Assembly (NCBI GenBank): GCA_022821965.1
Contig: JAJECN010000017.1
Coordinates: 1 to 64,000, forward strand
DNA length: 64,000 nucleotides
Source: Candidatus Poribacteria bacterium
Lineage (GTDB): Bacteria > Poribacteria > WGA-4E > WGA-3G
Reading direction: 5' to 3'
Of this stretch, positions 37,736 through 45,886 are shown in pieces. The position numbers and the translations under genes were made by a program. The first letter of the stretch is position 1, and each line of letters starts with the position of its first letter. The notes beneath the pieces were generated by a model that was given only the letters and a program-made list of their open reading frames with translations, made no database searches and was not told where the DNA came from.

Positions 37736-37752
37736 ATCTTCTCCTTTCGTCG

Positions 37753-38631
37753 TTACCGGGGCCACCGGTAGGCTTGTGCCCCCTTTGAATTCTCTAACGC
37801 AAATTCCCACCGTTGACACCACGTTTCATATTGCGTGTTACCGGCTTCAGGTCGCAAACGACTCCGCATGAGAAATGCGGGATAGAAAGGGCGACCCGTC
37901 GGTTGATAAACGTCGTGGTAACGCAGATCGAAACTCCACCGGACACTCTCCGATTCATTCGGTTTCGCACTGTGGAGCGTGTAATTGTGGAACAGAATAA
38001 CGCCACCTGCCCGAATCGGCAGGACCTTCGGCGTGAGATCAGTCGGTTGATTTTCTGACAGTACTTCCAATCCATTCTCGGTCCAGTCATGTTTGTAAAG
38101 TCCCATCTTATGACTCCCTGGCATCACTTGTAGACATCCGTTTTCCAAAGTCGCATCCACAATCGGAATCCAGACAGTTAGCATAAAGTACGGGTCCGTA
38201 TCGGGCCAACACACGCCTGCATCCTGATGCCAAGGTGTGGGTCCTCGCTGTGAACGCTGTTTCGGCAAGACAGCGCGGATGTGTTGGATCGGATTACAGA
38301 TAATCTCGGAACCGATGAATGACTCCGCGATGTCGAGGATTTTAGGGTTCTTGAGGAAGTTGAACGTGGCTTCGCCGCGCGCTTGCATGATATCCAGATT
38401 TGCCGTTATCTCCTGTGCTTCCTTTGAGAGATGGAGCAATCGTTCCGTAAAGGATTTATCGGCGTATGTATCGCTAACTTTCCCTTCGGCGTGCAATTTC
38501 TCGGCACGTTCTGCGATAATGCCCTCGTATTCAGCTATCACCGGACCCAAATCGTTTTCATCAAGCGCATCTTCAAGCAGTAGATATCCGTTGTCGTGAA
38601 AGAAGGAAACTTGAGATTCGGTTAAACGCAT
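37753..38631 (-). CDS. Phytanoyl-CoA dioxygenase family oxygenase
   Basis: This is a 292-residue PhyH-type oxygenase. Metal ligands: H135-Q136-D137 in WHQDAG and the distal His in TLHSAKPN. RWSFDLRYHDVYQPTGRPF carries the likely 2-oxoglutarate Arg. The ATG at 38631 has AAGGAGG 8 bases upstream. A longer reading to 38691 would overlap the next gene and is unsupported. Part of the minus-strand run of hydrolase, oxygenase, oxygenase and DUF420. Confidence 0.9.
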   Translation of the reverse strand: MRLTESQVSFFHDNGYLLLEDALDENDLGPVIAEYEGIIAERAEKLHAEGKVSDTYADKSFTERLLHLSKEAQEITANLDIMQARGEATFNFLKNPKILDIAESFIGSEIICNPIQHIRAVLPKQRSQRGPTPWHQDAGVCWPDTDPYFMLTVWIPIVDATLENGCLQVMPGSHKMGLYKHDWTENGLEVLSENQPTDLTPKVLPIRAGGVILFHNYTLHSAKPNESESVRWSFDLRYHDVYQPTGRPFYPAFLMRSRLRPEAGNTQYETWCQRWEFALENSKGAQAYRWPR

Positions 38632-38656
38632 AATTGCGTCCTCCTTGCGTTGTGTA

Positions 38657-39460
38657 CTATCCCCATCGCTGTTCAGGTGGATCGAAGACAAATCCGTGGA
38701 AAAACTTCCGCTGTTCGGATGAGAGTTCCTTATTGTAGAAATCTTTAGGATACCCCCAATGTTCTTGTGAGGCGATCATCCACGGGTGTTCATAAGCATA
38801 ATAGAGCATTTCACGGCAGCTGTCCGATTTGGTAAAGATACCAGCGGAGTGCCAGACGGCGTTATGGAACAGAATCGCACTCCCGGGTGGCGCACAGACC
38901 TCAAGCGCACCCGGATATTCATAAGGATACCGCAGGTCTTCGTGGTTCGGATCGTACATCGCCGTGTGGCTGCCCGGTATGAGCCACAGATTTCCCTGTC
39001 CGCCTTCTGTCATATCTGTCAGATAGTAGCCGATTTTGAGCTGCAAAAACGGAATTGGACGTAGGTTACGATAGCCTTCATCGTGTCCATCGATGTGCCA
39101 GCCCATCGAACGTTCCATTAAATCCGAAGCGTGTTCAATGATCGCATCCGAGGCATGATGGTGCGGCATCTTATTGAGCAATCCTGTGACGTACGGCAGA
39201 ATCGGTTGCCAATCGAGAAGTTCCAAGAACGCTGGATGATCGCCCAGGATATAGAAGATACGGGTGCTTTTCTCGCCGTGAATGTGTGTCATACCGGTTT
39301 GGGGTAACCCTTTCTCCTCAAGTTCACGCCGGTTCTCAATGACTTCAGCGAGAGCACTCCTGAGTGTTGCAACATGTGAAGGCGCGAGGAAATCTTCTAA
39401 GACGAGATAGCCGTTATTTTCAAAGAAAAATTTTTCGGCATCGGTCAGTTCGTGTGGCAT
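38657..39460 (-). CDS. Phytanoyl-CoA dioxygenase family oxygenase
   Basis: This is a 267-residue PhyH oxygenase with H122-I123-D124 in WHIDGHDEG, a NLWLIPGSHTAMYDP loop and the distal His in VWHSAGIF. AAAGAGGG lies 9 bases before the ATG. It is 25 bases upstream of the next oxygenase in the same operon. The two are only distantly alike, so they likely serve different substrates or steps. Confidence 0.9.
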   Translation of the reverse strand: MPHELTDAEKFFFENNGYLVLEDFLAPSHVATLRSALAEVIENRRELEEKGLPQTGMTHIHGEKSTRIFYILGDHPAFLELLDWQPILPYVTGLLNKMPHHHASDAIIEHASDLMERSMGWHIDGHDEGYRNLRPIPFLQLKIGYYLTDMTEGGQGNLWLIPGSHTAMYDPNHEDLRYPYEYPGALEVCAPPGSAILFHNAVWHSAGIFTKSDSCREMLYYAYEHPWMIASQEHWGYPKDFYNKELSSEQRKFFHGFVFDPPEQRWG

Positions 39461-39494
39461 ATCGTAAACCCTCTTTCTGGCATTGGTGAGGTTC

Positions 39495-40466
39495 TCAATT
39501 TAAATCGAACAACGCTATGGCATTTTCACCAAAAATTCGTGCTTTATCTGCTTCAGGGATGGGTAACGCTTCAATCAAACGGACAAACCGTGGCATATCC
39601 ACCCACGGGTGGTCTGTCCCAAAGAGCAGGCGAGCCGCACCGGAATACTCGTATGCATACTGCAGTGCTTGTGTTGATGGCGATACAGTGTCCAGATAGA
39701 TACGTTGCAGATATGCACTCGGTGGTTGTGTGATGTTTTCTCTGGCTCTGCCCAATACTTCCGTTTGGTGGTCAATCCTGCCGCTCATGTAGGGTAAAAT
39801 ACCGCCAACGTGTGGCATCACAATTTGCAGGTGTGAGTGGCGTTCAAGAATCCCGCTCAAGATTAATCGCAACAGCGCAAAACTGTTATCCACCTGTAAG
39901 CCCATCATACCAATCATCCAGTGGTCTTTGATTGCATCGCCCCATGTCGGAACGGTGGGATGCATCACAATCGGCATCTGGAGTGTTTCGGTATGCGCAT
40001 AGACAGGTTCAAACTGTGGTGCATCAACGGGTTCACCACCGATATGGGAATAGAGCATTATCCCACGAAACCCCATCTGTTTCACCCGATCCATCTCTGT
40101 GATTGCTTCGTCTGGGTTCTGCCACGGCAGGCATGCCAATCCTGCAAACCGATCTGGATGTGTGTCTACAAGTTCAGCGATAGCATCGTTGATCGCTTGC
40201 GCTCCCTTGTTCCCTAATTCGGGTGCGAGCATACACGGTGGGGGGATATTAGTGCTGAGCAGTGCCATGTCAATCTCTGCTTCGTCCATGTCTTTAAGTT
40301 TCCGCTTCGGATCGTAGGCATCGTCTTGTAAACGAAAGGTCTGGACATCGCCGTACGTAACGACTGCCTCACTGCCGCGACGGATAACTTGCGGAGGGTG
40401 TGGGTTCTGCGCGAGGATTTCGATATAAGCGTCTGGAAATATATGGCTCTGGCAATCGATTCGCAT
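39495..40466 (-). CDS. ACMSD-like amidohydrolase family protein
   Basis: This is a 323-residue TIM-barrel metal-dependent hydrolase of the ACMSD/amidohydrolase-2 group. MRIDCQSHIFP is the first metal site; in most relatives it is DxHxH, here the first His is Gln6 and the second is His8. Further ligands are in PIVMHPTV, IVMPHVGG and LLFGTDHPW. Decarboxylases of this family act on aromatic or aminomuconate-type acids. It starts the minus-strand operon with the oxygenases, consistent with a catabolic route; the substrate is unknown. Confidence 0.85.
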   Translation of the reverse strand: MRIDCQSHIFPDAYIEILAQNPHPPQVIRRGSEAVVTYGDVQTFRLQDDAYDPKRKLKDMDEAEIDMALLSTNIPPPCMLAPELGNKGAQAINDAIAELVDTHPDRFAGLACLPWQNPDEAITEMDRVKQMGFRGIMLYSHIGGEPVDAPQFEPVYAHTETLQMPIVMHPTVPTWGDAIKDHWMIGMMGLQVDNSFALLRLILSGILERHSHLQIVMPHVGGILPYMSGRIDHQTEVLGRARENITQPPSAYLQRIYLDTVSPSTQALQYAYEYSGAARLLFGTDHPWVDMPRFVRLIEALPIPEADKARIFGENAIALFDLN

Positions 40467-40577
40467 TTTTTGAGTTAAAAATGTGTCATTTTTATATATC
40501 CTTTAGTATGCCATGTCTAACTCTTTTTTATCAAGGAATCTTTTTGAAATACAAAGACACTTCACTCTTTCGTAGGA

Positions 40578-40633
40578 GGGATTTCCGAATCCCGACTCTT
40601 CACTTCCTATTGGCGAGGCTTCCGAACCTCGCC
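40578..40633. repeat. Two small palindromes in tandem
   Basis: GGGATT-TCCG-AATCCC (40578-40593) and, 18 bases on, GGCGAGG (40612-40618) with CCTCGCC (40627-40633) form two hairpins. The first closely matches 51218-51233 including its flanks (GTAG, CGACTC), and the second matches the palindrome family at 55151 and 56678. Confidence 0.7.
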
Positions 40634-40689
40634 ATTGCATTTCGGAAAAATTCTTGCGTTTCGAGACAGTTAGTGTTATCATATAAAAT

Positions 40690-41187
40690 ATGATGGTTAA
40701 TTCTCAAGAAAAAGCGTACCGCGTTTACATTGATGCAATGATACCGAGTTATCTTGTTGCACCGTTGAGTCGCAACCAAAAAATATCCGAATAGCAAAGA
40801 ATCACACGTGAATTTTGGCAGGATTCCCGTTTTGAGTTCGTTTTGTCGAATTATGTCATTGACGAGATATCAATGGGTGATAGAAGTCAAGCAACCAATA
40901 GGCTACAAGCAGTTGCAGGGGTCCCTATTATAATTGTACGGCGTTTTGATTTAGCGTTTGCAGAACAATTGATTTATCAAAAGGCATTTCCGCAGGGCGC
41001 GCTTACTGATGCCATCCACATAGCTGTTACGGCAAGGCGTGCTATTCCGTATTTGGCAATATGGAATTTTACGCATCTTGCAAACCCAAATACGCGGTCA
41101 AAAGTTGAACAAATTTGTCACCAAGCGGGTTATTCGCCACCCCGTATTGATACCCCAGAGGCGATATTGGAGGAAACAAATGTGTAA
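40690..41187 (+). pseudogene. PIN-domain (VapC-like) gene with an in-frame amber codon
   Basis: Reading from ATG 40690 gives YIDAMIPSYLV, the start of a PIN ribonuclease with its first acidic residue (D15), then TAG at 40792-40794 (codon 35). The same frame continues without other stops to TAA at 41185 and contains QRITREFWQDSRFEFVLS, DEISMGDRSQATNRL, TDAIHIAVTARRAIPYLAIWNFTHLAN and NTRSKVEQI, all typical of a VapC-like family. A single base change (for example from CAG or CGG) explains it. The remaining part could be expressed from a later start, such as ATG 40873. Confidence 0.75.
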
Positions 41188-41371
41188 CGATCCTGCTAAA
41201 GATATCTTAGAGGCAAAAGAGCGTCTCGCCGCGCTGTTTGGAGACTTAGAGACGTATATGGAATTTATGACAAAAAAACAAGAAAGGGAGATGAAGGAAG
41301 GGAAGAAAAAATACATAGATTTACCAATTGTTCGCGTAAAGAGACCTGAAAAGTCTGAGGTTCAAGAATAA
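41180..41371 (+). CDS. Small partner of the PIN gene
   Basis: This 63-residue charged helical protein, starting MCNDPAKDILEAKERLAALFG, overlaps the PIN frame by 8 bases. GGAGG at 41169-41173 is its ribosome site. Small proteins of this type (KERL, then Glu/Lys-rich) often follow this PIN class and are presumed antitoxins. Here its toxin is broken, so it may be a relic. Confidence 0.55.
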   Translation: MCNDPAKDILEAKERLAALFGDLETYMEFMTKKQEREMKEGKKKYIDLPIVRVKRPEKSEVQE

Positions 41372-41507
41372 TAGTTCTGACGGATATGCTGAAAAATCAG
41401 ATGTCGTGGGTGAGCTCCCTATGCCTCGCCCTTTTTGTGTTTGCTGGACGAAGTTTGTAGTACTATGATTTAAAGCATGAAGACCGATTCTCAATATAGG
41501 AGCTTGT

Positions 41508-44500
41508 ATGAAAGCGTGGAAACATTTTATCGTTGTTAGTTGTCTGTTGTTGTTCAGTATGAGTGTGCATGCCCAAGAAAATCTCGCCCAACAAGTGTTC
41601 ACAATCTTCCAACAGAACTGTTTGAACTGCCACGGGGAACACGGTGCCTATACGGAACAACTCATCATTGAACATACAGCGTTAGTCGCATCCGGCGGAG
41701 CAATAATTCCGGGAAATCCTCAAGCTTCCGAGTTCTATCAGCGGTTGATTGAAACTGCACCGGAAAAACGGATGCCGCTCAACGCACCACCGCTATCACA
41801 AGCGGCGATTGACACGATCCGGGAGTGGATCGCTATAGGGGCACCAGATTGGAGAGACACCTTTGAACCAGACGGACCCTTCATCACACCCAAGGAAATG
41901 CTTGAAACGATTGAGAATCACGTCAACTCACTCTCCCCGTTTGACCGCCCCTTCGCACGCTATTTTACGCTAACTCATCTCTATAACGCTCGCGAAACAA
42001 TTGAGGCACTCCTCGCCTATCGACGCGCACTCTCAAAACTCGTGAATAGCCTCTCTTGGGGACGTAAGGTTACGAACCCACAACCCATTGATTCAGAAGA
42101 AACAATCTTCTATATTGACCTCCGAGACTACGAATGGGAGATCGGAACCAATCGGTGGACACTAATTGAGGCGGAATACCCTTATGGGATTGAGTTCAAC
42201 GCGCCAACACAGACAACACTCCGTGAAAAATTAACAAACCTACGTGAAGCAATGAATTGCGAAGTGCCGTTCGTGCATGTGGACTGGTTCCTTGCGACAG
42301 CATCTTTGCCACCGCTCTATCACGACATTCTGGGGCTTCCTGAGACGGATCGGGAGTTGGAAACACGGCTTGAGGTGAACGTTGTCGAAAACCTTCGGAA
42401 CGCAGCGGGCAGGCGCGTCTGGCGTGCGGGTTTCAACGATTCTGGTGTATCCAATCACAACCGAGTTGTGGAACGCCATGAGTCACGATACGGTGCGTAT
42501 TGGAAAAGCTACGACTTTGCCGGAAGTGTCGGCACACAGCATATCTTTACACACCCACTCTCCTTCACACATGATGGCGGCGAGATTATTTTTAATCTCC
42601 CGAACGGTTTACAGGCGTATTATTTGGCAGATGCCGGAGGTAACCGACTTAATGAAGCACCAATAAGCATCGTTCGGAACCCGGCTGCCAGCGATCCAAC
42701 CGTCCGTAATGGTCTTTCTTGTATCGGATGCCATACGGAGGGAATGAAAGACTTTGAAGACCAGGTGCGTGGTGTTGTTGAACAGAACGTCAACCCACCC
42801 TTTGACAAAGACCGGGCATTGCGACTCTATACGGAGCAAGCGACGATGAATGCGCTTGTGGCAGAGGATACCGAGCGTTACCGGCAAGCACTCGAAGAAA
42901 CAGGCGGTGTGTTTGGTGGTATTGAGCCGATTCAGCGTTTCCATGAAGCCTTCCAAGGTCCCGTGGATGTGGCGCATGCTGCAGCCGCTGTCGGATTGGA
43001 AACAGTGGAATTCCTCACACAGATCCGTGAGAAACAGAGCTTAAAAAACTTAGGACTACAAACCCTCACAGATGTGAACGGCACGGTAAAACGGGATGCG
43101 TGGACATCTAACTTTGACGACGTGATTTCTGCGCTCAATACCCCTGATAGCACGCTACCACCAGTCGTACAGCGTCCAGAGCATATCCCTGGAGAATCTG
43201 TTTACATTCCAGATCCGAACTTACGTGTGGTCATCGAAGAAGCACTCGACAAAGCACCTGATGCCTTGATTACAGCGGCGGATATGGCAACACTGACGGA
43301 ACTTAATGCAGAAAACATGGATATCAGTGATATAACGGGCCTTGAGTTTGCAACAAATCTAACTGTATTAAGAATCGGTCAAAACCCTTTATCAGATATC
43401 TCACCCCTCGCCTCTTTGACAAGATTGCGTCATATACGGCTTCACAATACTGAAGTCTCTGACCTTTCACCTCTTGCATCCTTGCGCAATCTTGAAGAAC
43501 TAAATGTCGCAGCAACTCGTATATCAAGTCTCGCACCGTTAGCTGGGCTCAAAAATCTGAAAAAGTTAGAAACCATACATTCTGATATTTCCGATCTCTC
43601 GCCCCTGGTAGGATTGACAAACTTAACAATATTGCTCTTATATGACTGCAAAGCAACTGACCTATCCCCCTTAAAAGACTTAACAAAACTGAGATGGCTC
43701 GGTTTTCCGCATACCAATAATATCACTGACTTCTCCCCCTTGTCGGGATTAACAGAGTTGAGGCATCTTGACCTATTCCATACTGAGATTTCGGATCTTT
43801 CCCCGTTAACGAAACTGATTAACTTAGAAACGCTAATACTAGACTCAAACCGTATTGTGGATGTCTCGCCACTCGCTTCCTTGCACAACTTGAAGACTTT
43901 ATACCTGCATGTCAACAACATAGAGGATTTCTCGCCTTTAGATGGTATACGCAAAAAAACAGAGGTATTCACATGGCACAGAAACCCGGGCTATCCACAA
44001 GGGGGTCCCAAAATTGAGGGATCCTGGTTATGGTTGATGTTACAAAGTCATTGGACGGAAGGAACGGATCAAATAGATCATTTATCAAAAGCATCCAATG
44101 GAAAAGTTACGGAACAGCAGATTGCTACTCTTGGTGCGGCGGACGGAGAGAGGATTGGTGATAGCGTATGGTTAAAAGGCACACTTGAGCCTTATCATTA
44201 TGATGATCCCAATAGAAACTCTAACAACCTTCGGAGATTGCTGTTACCTGAAGAAGAAGTTGTTGAATTTAAATCCCCTTGGTTTGAGGTTTATAGCACT
44301 ATTACCTTGTATTCTCCACGGACACAGCACACGAGAATATTTATAGGTGCCGCGGCCTCCCCTCGAAAAGTTTTACTCAATGGTGAGTTAGTCTACCACT
44401 ACGAACACTATGTTCATCGAGATGCATACAATACTGATTACCAGGATTTTTTCTCTACCACACTGCGAAAAGGGAAGAATGTGTTGTTAGTACATCATAA

Positions 44501-45602
44501 GTACAACACGCGGCAGCCAATGGGTTTCTTTTTTGGATTTGAACCTGGTACCGAATATAGCGTAGTCAACCCCAGTGTCGGGTACACCTTCTCTGCGCCA
44601 AAAATTCATGTCGGTGATACATTTACCCTTGACCTTAGTGCAGAAAACGTATTTGATTTAGCAGGCTGGCAATTTGATATTGCATTCGATCCTACAGTGC
44701 TTGAAGCGGTTGAGGTAAACGAAGGCGATTTCCTGAAAACAGGCGGCGCGACCTTCTTTCAGGAAGGAACAATTGATAACGCCACAGGCAAAATTACCAA
44801 ACTGAGTTCAGCAAGACTCAGCGAAGACGGGGTCAGCGGTAAAGGAACGCTTCTGTCGGTGACATTCACAGCAAAAACAGCTGGACAGACACAGTTGAAA
44901 CTCGAAAACTTTCAACTCGCTGCTATCACGGGTGTGCCTATCCCCGCGGGACCACATGAGGTTGTCATTACTGTAGAAGGGCGACTCGCTACTGGGGATG
45001 TGAATCGAGATGGACAGGTGAACATCTTGGATATGGTGCTTGTTGCTCGACACTTCGGAAAAACCGTGCCCCCTGACTCGAATGTAGACCTGAATGGTGA
45101 TGGTGTTGTCAATATCCAGGACCTTATCATCGTGGCATCAAATCTCGGTGAATCAACCGTATCAGCCGCACCTTCCATGACAGCAGAGGAATTGAATCCT
45201 GCGATGATACAGGCGTGGATAGCACAAGCACAGATTGAAAACGACGGTTCACTTGCCTTCCAACAGGGTATCGCGAACCTGCAACGCCTCTTAGCATTGT
45301 TGATTCCTGACGAGACAGCACTGCTGCCGAACTATCCAAATCCGTTCAACCCGGAGACATGGATGCCGTATCAACTCTCCGAACCGGCGGAGGTTACATT
45401 GACGATTTATGCTGTCAATGGAACAAAGGTTCGCACTTTAGCATTGGGATTAATGCCTGCGGGTATCTATCAAAGTCGTAGCCGTGCAGCATATTGGGAT
45501 GGCAGAAATAACGTCGGTGAACCCGTTGCGAGTGGTGTCTATTTTTATACGCTTACCGCAGGAGAGTTCACATCGACACGCAAAATGTTGATCCGCAAGT
45601 AG
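41508..45602 (+). CDS. Secreted multidomain protein: cytochrome c, LRR, cohesin, dockerin
   Basis: This 1364-residue exported protein has a signal peptide to about A22. Two CxxCH haem sites are seen: C38-H42 (CLNCH) and C405-H409 (CIGCH), the first in a Planctomycete-type cytochrome c domain. About nine internalin-type 22-residue LRRs occupy roughly 595-830 (SDISPLASLTRLRHIRLHNT). A jelly-roll-like part (about 880-1020) leads to a cohesin-like domain (about 1033-1160) and a dockerin-like pair of Ca loops (GDVNRDGQVN, DLNGDGVVN; about 1163-1213). The end (LPNYPNPFNP, GVYFYTLTAGEF) is a FlgD/type 9-like sorting module. Function is unknown; a surface redox or binding role is inferred. Confidence 0.85.
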   Translation: MKAWKHFIVVSCLLLFSMSVHAQENLAQQVFTIFQQNCLNCHGEHGAYTEQLIIEHTALVASGGAIIPGNPQASEFYQRLIETAPEKRMPLNAPPLSQAAIDTIREWIAIGAPDWRDTFEPDGPFITPKEMLETIENHVNSLSPFDRPFARYFTLTHLYNARETIEALLAYRRALSKLVNSLSWGRKVTNPQPIDSEETIFYIDLRDYEWEIGTNRWTLIEAEYPYGIEFNAPTQTTLREKLTNLREAMNCEVPFVHVDWFLATASLPPLYHDILGLPETDRELETRLEVNVVENLRNAAGRRVWRAGFNDSGVSNHNRVVERHESRYGAYWKSYDFAGSVGTQHIFTHPLSFTHDGGEIIFNLPNGLQAYYLADAGGNRLNEAPISIVRNPAASDPTVRNGLSCIGCHTEGMKDFEDQVRGVVEQNVNPPFDKDRALRLYTEQATMNALVAEDTERYRQALEETGGVFGGIEPIQRFHEAFQGPVDVAHAAAAVGLETVEFLTQIREKQSLKNLGLQTLTDVNGTVKRDAWTSNFDDVISALNTPDSTLPPVVQRPEHIPGESVYIPDPNLRVVIEEALDKAPDALITAADMATLTELNAENMDISDITGLEFATNLTVLRIGQNPLSDISPLASLTRLRHIRLHNTEVSDLSPLASLRNLEELNVAATRISSLAPLAGLKNLKKLETIHSDISDLSPLVGLTNLTILLLYDCKATDLSPLKDLTKLRWLGFPHTNNITDFSPLSGLTELRHLDLFHTEISDLSPLTKLINLETLILDSNRIVDVSPLASLHNLKTLYLHVNNIEDFSPLDGIRKKTEVFTWHRNPGYPQGGPKIEGSWLWLMLQSHWTEGTDQIDHLSKASNGKVTEQQIATLGAADGERIGDSVWLKGTLEPYHYDDPNRNSNNLRRLLLPEEEVVEFKSPWFEVYSTITLYSPRTQHTRIFIGAAASPRKVLLNGELVYHYEHYVHRDAYNTDYQDFFSTTLRKGKNVLLVHHKYNTRQPMGFFFGFEPGTEYSVVNPSVGYTFSAPKIHVGDTFTLDLSAENVFDLAGWQFDIAFDPTVLEAVEVNEGDFLKTGGATFFQEGTIDNATGKITKLSSARLSEDGVSGKGTLLSVTFTAKTAGQTQLKLENFQLAAITGVPIPAGPHEVVITVEGRLATGDVNRDGQVNILDMVLVARHFGKTVPPDSNVDLNGDGVVNIQDLIIVASNLGESTVSAAPSMTAEELNPAMIQAWIAQAQIENDGSLAFQQGIANLQRLLALLIPDETALLPNYPNPFNPETWMPYQLSEPAEVTLTIYAVNGTKVRTLALGLMPAGIYQSRSRAAYWDGRNNVGEPVASGVYFYTLTAGEFTSTRKMLIRK

Positions 45603-45629
45603 AGCGGCAATGGTAGAGCAGTAAAAAAG

Positions 45630-45667
45630 TAGGGTGGAAGTTAAATGCCTTCCGCCCTATTTGTCTT
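45630..45667 (+). terminator. Intrinsic terminator of the multidomain gene
   Basis: TAGGGTGGAAG (45630-45640) pairs with CTTCCGCCCTA (45649-45659) with one G-U wobble around an 8-nt loop, followed by TTTGTCTTT. It sits 28 bases after the stop codon. Confidence 0.75.
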
Positions 45668-45730
45668 TAACGGACACGCTGTAAAAGTTTTGCCCTTCCA
45701 GACTTTTTATGTTATTGTATAAAGCAAAGC

Positions 45731-45823
45731 CTGAAAATATGTAGACAGTTGGTCAGTAAACGAATCCTCCACCACCGCTGGCGAGAGTGTTTTTGCTGGG
45801 GTGTTTCCCCTAGTATCCTCGCC
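45731..45823. repeat. Long palindromic element, copy 1
   Basis: The 5' part (GAAAATATG, ACAGTT, GTCAG, CCGCTGGCGAG) is homologous to 55103-55151. Outer arms GGCGAG (45780-45785) and CTCGCC (45818-45823) enclose an extra GGGG/CCCC hairpin (45798-45810). It is near the first WD40 gene; copy 2 lies behind the last one. Confidence 0.7.
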
Positions 45824-45886
45824 TCTCTACAAAGTATGGTGCCTAATTTCCAATCAAACGCTATGATGCAGGGCTAAGGAGAAAAC

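Larger units (their letters stand above)
45603..45886. other. Intergenic region: terminator and repeat element
   Basis: It contains a terminator (45630-45667) and the long repeat element 45731-45823. No gene is visible. The ribosome site AAGGAG at 45876-45881 belongs to the WD40 gene. Confidence 0.6.

Noticed and set aside
37736-37822. Longer start for the DUF420 protein
   Set aside because: It would run into the upstream oxygenase coding region and lacks a ribosome site, whereas GTG 37735 has AAAGGAG.
43442-43972. 176-codon antisense frame opposite the LRR region
   Set aside because: The periodic pattern mirrors the LRR repeats on the plus strand.
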